From NCBI GenBank assembly GCA_022710245.1, contig JAKLHH010000301.1:1-8097 (forward strand): 8,097 nt of DNA, read 5' to 3'. The position numbers and the translations under genes are program-made. Origin of the DNA: Myxococcota bacterium. GTDB taxonomy: Bacteria > Myxococcota > Polyangia > GCA-2747355 > JAKLHH01. The notes below the pieces were generated by a model. It worked only from the letters and a program-made list of their open reading frames with translations. It searched no databases and was not told where the DNA came from. Shown here piece after piece: positions 6,346 to 8,097 of the stretch; the first letter of the stretch is position 1; every line of letters starts with the position of its first letter.

Positions 6346-7323
6346 ATGATGCAGCGGCGCTCCCTCATCGCCACGCTCCGCCTCGCGCTCGGGCTCGGGC
6401 TCGCGCTCGGGCTCGGGCTCGCGCTCGGGCTCGCGGCCTGCGGCGAGGAGGTGCCCTCCGTCAGCCCGCCGCGCAAGGACGGCGAGGCGCCCGCCGTGCA
6501 GCCGCCGCCGGGCGAGCTCGCGCTGCCGGCCCGCGACGACGGGGATCTCCTCCTCGAGGCCTATCACCGGCAGTGGGTCTCCGGGGATCCGACCGGGGCG
6601 CGCAGGATCCTCGGGCGCGTCCTCGACAGCGCCACCGCGCGTCACTCCCTGCGCGCGCTGGCGGCCCTGCGCCTCGCGGAGCTGGCCGAGCTCTCGGGCG
6701 ATCGGCGCGGTGCGCTGGGCTACCTGGAGCGCGCCAAGCTCCTCGCCGGGGGAGGTCACGGCATCGCGCTGGAGGCGGACGACCGGCGCGCGCGGATCCT
6801 CACCGCCACGCCGCTCGCCGACGTGCGCGGCCCGGTGCCGGGCTCGGTGATCCTCCGCGGCGAGCCGCCCCAGGTCGTCGCCGACTTCCGGGCGGCCGAG
6901 CGGCTCCTCGTCTCCTACCACCGCGTCGTGGTCGCACCGAGCCTCGAGGACGTCGGCGAGGTGCTGCGGACCAAGCGGCGGGCGCTCACCGCTGCCGTGG
7001 CGATCTACCAGAAGGTCGCGGCGCGAGGCGGCCCGGGCGCGCGGGCGGCCGCGCTCTTCAGGACCGGCGCGATGTACCAGCACCTCGCCGAGGCGCTCGC
7101 CTTCGAGAGCCCGTCGGAGCTCTTGCCGTCACAGGCGCGGCGCCTCGCCCGCGAGCTGCGCGCGGAGAGCGCCGGGTACCTGCGACGAGCGCTCACCTAC
7201 TACCGCAGCGTGACCAGGCTCGACGAGGCCGCCACGGCGCCCTGGGGGCAGCTCGCGCGGCGCGAGGCAGACACGCTCGAGCTGGTCCTGCGCTCGACGG
7301 GACGGCGCAAGGAGGGGCGGTGA
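6346..7323 (+). CDS. Helical-repeat (TPR-like) lipoprotein of the two-component operon
   Basis: A 325-residue probable lipoprotein. The signal peptide has a basic start (MMQRRSLIATLR), a hydrophobic core made only of Leu, Ala and Gly, and the lipobox L29-A30-A31-C32, after which Gly33 would favour the outer membrane under the usual +2 rule. A Pro-rich linker (about 38-60) leads to a mostly alpha-helical region with TPR-like pairs, for example 'LLLEAYHRQWVSGDPTGARR', 'ALAALRLAELAELSGDRRG' and 'ALGYLERAKLLAG', then further helices to the end. No enzyme motif is visible and I do not recognise a named family. ATG 6346 follows the regulator stop by one base, and ATG 6349 is an equal alternative. 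Its end overlaps the next GTG, so it is translationally coupled on both sides. By position it may be an envelope partner of the kinase, whose outer region has similar helices; that is inference. Confidence 0.75.
   Translation: MMQRRSLIATLRLALGLGLALGLGLALGLAACGEEVPSVSPPRKDGEAPAVQPPPGELALPARDDGDLLLEAYHRQWVSGDPTGARRILGRVLDSATARHSLRALAALRLAELAELSGDRRGALGYLERAKLLAGGGHGIALEADDRRARILTATPLADVRGPVPGSVILRGEPPQVVADFRAAERLLVSYHRVVVAPSLEDVGEVLRTKRRALTAAVAIYQKVAARGGPGARAAALFRTGAMYQHLAEALAFESPSELLPSQARRLARELRAESAGYLRRALTYYRSVTRLDEAATAPWGQLARREADTLELVLRSTGRRKEGR
6382..6435 (+). repeat. 18-bp tandem repeat inside the lipoprotein signal peptide
   Basis: Three copies of CTCGCGCTCGGGCTCGGG at 6382-6399, 6400-6417 and 6418-6435; the first two are identical and the third differs at one base (final GCG instead of GGG). 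Each copy is six codons, encoding LALGLG, LALGLG and LALGLA, residues 13-30 of the lipoprotein, which form the whole hydrophobic core. Because the unit is a multiple of three, gain or loss of a copy would keep the frame and change the core length by six residues. Confidence 0.9.
7309..7315 (+). promoter_or_regulatory. Ribosome binding site for the DUF374 gene
   Basis: AAGGAGG lies inside the last codons of the lipoprotein gene and ends four bases before GTG 7320. It supports the GTG start whose last two bases form the TGA of the upstream gene (GTGA overlap), a classic translational coupling arrangement. Confidence 0.7.
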
Positions 7324-8097
7324 GGGCGCGTGCGCAGGGCCGGCTGGCCCGCGCGGCGATCGGCGCGCTGGGCTGGCTCGTCGGCCTGCTGCTGAGGCTT
7401 CTGCGGGTCAGCTGGCGCCGGCGCGTCGAGGGCGCGCCGGCGGGCGGCGCGGCGCTGTACGCGTTCTGGCATGGTGACCAGCTCGCGCTCCTCGGCGCGC
7501 GCGCGCAGGCAGCGGTGCTCGTCAGCCGCAGCCGCGACGGCGAGCTCGCGGCGCGCGCGGCGCGCGGCCTGGGGCTGCCCGTCGAGCGCGGCAGCACGCA
7601 CCGCGGAGCGGTGGCCGGCGCGCGGGCGCTGGTGCGTCGGCTCCGCCGAGGGGAGGCGGTCGGGCTCGCCGCCGACGGACCGCGCGGCCCCCAGCGCCGC
7701 TGCGGGGACTCGGCGCTGCGGCTCGCGGCGCTGGCCGGCGCGAAGGTGATCCCGGTGGCGGGCGCCGCGCGCCGGGGGCTCCGCCTCGGATCCTGGGACC
7801 GGCTGCTGGTCCCGGCGCCCTTCACGCGCGTGGCGATCGTCTATGGATCCCCCGTCGAGGGCGGCGGCCTGGAGCGCGCGCTGGAGGTGGCGAGGGCGCG
7901 CGCCGAGGACCTGGTGAGAGCTCGTCCGCCGCGCGCGGCGCAGACCTCCCTGCTCTCGCTCCTGCTCCTGCTCGCTGCCGGCGGAATCTTCGGCGGCTGT
8001 GACCTCGAGGCCTCGCAGGCCCGACGCGCGCTGGCGAGCCCGGACCCGGCGGTGCGCGCCGAGGGGCTGCGGCTCCTCACCGAGACCCGCGATCCCG
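7320..8097 (+). CDS. DUF374 lysophospholipid acyltransferase-like protein with in-frame lipoprotein/HEAT-like extension (cut by window end)
   Basis: The frame from GTG 7320 stays open for 259 codons to the window edge. Residues 1-198 match the DUF374 family of acyltransferase-like envelope lipid proteins: an N-terminal hydrophobic stretch (IGALGWLVGLLLRLLRV), 'YAFWHGDQLALLG' with H51 and D53, 'LVSRSRDGEL' at 67-76, 'RGSTHRGAVAGARAL', 'AADGPRGPQ' with D119-G-P-R-G123, 'AGAKVIPVAGAA', and 'SWDRLLVPAPFTRVAIVYGSPV'. In this family the protein normally ends soon after that segment. Here the frame instead runs on through 'LLSLLLLLAAGGIFGGC' (lipobox-like, C227) into 'ARRALASPDPAVRAEGLRLL', a HEAT-like helix pair. 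This could be a true fusion, two proteins from nested in-frame starts, or a lost stop codon. The reaction, probably acyl transfer to an envelope lipid, is inferred from family and from the exporter in the same window. Confidence 0.8.
   Translation, partial: MRARAQGRLARAAIGALGWLVGLLLRLLRVSWRRRVEGAPAGGAALYAFWHGDQLALLGARAQAAVLVSRSRDGELAARAARGLGLPVERGSTHRGAVAGARALVRRLRRGEAVGLAADGPRGPQRRCGDSALRLAALAGAKVIPVAGAARRGLRLGSWDRLLVPAPFTRVAIVYGSPVEGGGLERALEVARARAEDLVRARPPRAAQTSLLSLLLLLAAGGIFGGCDLEASQARRALASPDPAVRAEGLRLLTETRDP
7914..8097 (+). CDS. Possible nested in-frame start of a HEAT-like lipoprotein (alternative model)
   Basis: GTG 7914 lies in the same frame as the DUF374 gene, right where that domain should end. 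It is preceded by GAGGA (7905-7909) at four bases. From it the product would be MRARPPRAAQTS, a Leu/Ala-rich core (LLSLLLLLAAGGIF), then F-G-G-Cys as lipobox, with the cysteine at residue 29 of this product, followed by 'SQARRALASPDPAVRAEGL', which looks like the first HEAT-type helix pair. This is a complete lipoprotein signal peptide of normal size and order (basic, hydrophobic, lipobox), so a separate protein made from an internal start is plausible. It competes with the fusion reading given for the enclosing gene; the sequence alone does not decide between them. Confidence 0.45.
   Translation, partial: MRARPPRAAQTSLLSLLLLLAAGGIFGGCDLEASQARRALASPDPAVRAEGLRLLTETRDP

Overview
The window is very GC-rich, with strong G/C at third codon positions, tight gene packing and mixed ATG/GTG starts. 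Together with the gene content (a PilZ-like partial gene, Gram-negative envelope genes, two lipoprotein signals), this suggests a high-GC Gram-negative bacterium of the Myxococcota/Deltaproteobacteria type. That assignment is inference; no rRNA or other marker gene is present.

Left part (1-2977). A minus-strand gene is cut by the window start; its first 39 residues look like the beginning of a PilZ-related domain protein. A divergent intergenic region (118-279), AT-richer than its surroundings and carrying a hairpin, separates it from a plus-strand pair: a DPM1-type polyprenyl-phosphate sugar transferase (280-1002) and an MsbA-like ABC exporter with fused membrane and ATPase domains (1026-2837). 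The exporter gene ends inside an imperfect 25-bp tandem repeat array that fills most of the gap to the next gene.

Middle (2978-3367). A small convergent minus-strand gene encodes a 78-residue protein with four cysteines and a CMWW motif, possibly metal-binding. A GC-rich divergent intergenic region follows, with a 6-bp-stem hairpin.

Right part (3368-8097). A tightly coupled plus-strand operon runs to the window end: a large membrane histidine kinase whose extracytoplasmic part looks like a Cache-type sensor split by TPR-like helices; an OmpR/PhoB-type response regulator 4 bases later; a helical-repeat lipoprotein 1 base later; and a DUF374 lysophospholipid-acyltransferase-like gene whose GTG start overlaps the lipoprotein stop codon. 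The DUF374 frame does not stop where the domain should end. It continues through a second signal-peptide-like hydrophobic segment with a lipobox cysteine into a HEAT-like helix pair, and is still open at the window edge. This is either a fusion or an in-frame nested lipoprotein start.

Taken together, the window is an envelope locus: sugar transfer to a lipid carrier, lipid export, lipid acylation, and a two-component system with a likely lipoprotein partner that could sense envelope state. The most unusual points are the DUF374/lipoprotein junction, the split sensor domain of the kinase, and the two short tandem repeats (25 bp at the ABC gene end, 18 bp inside a signal peptide).
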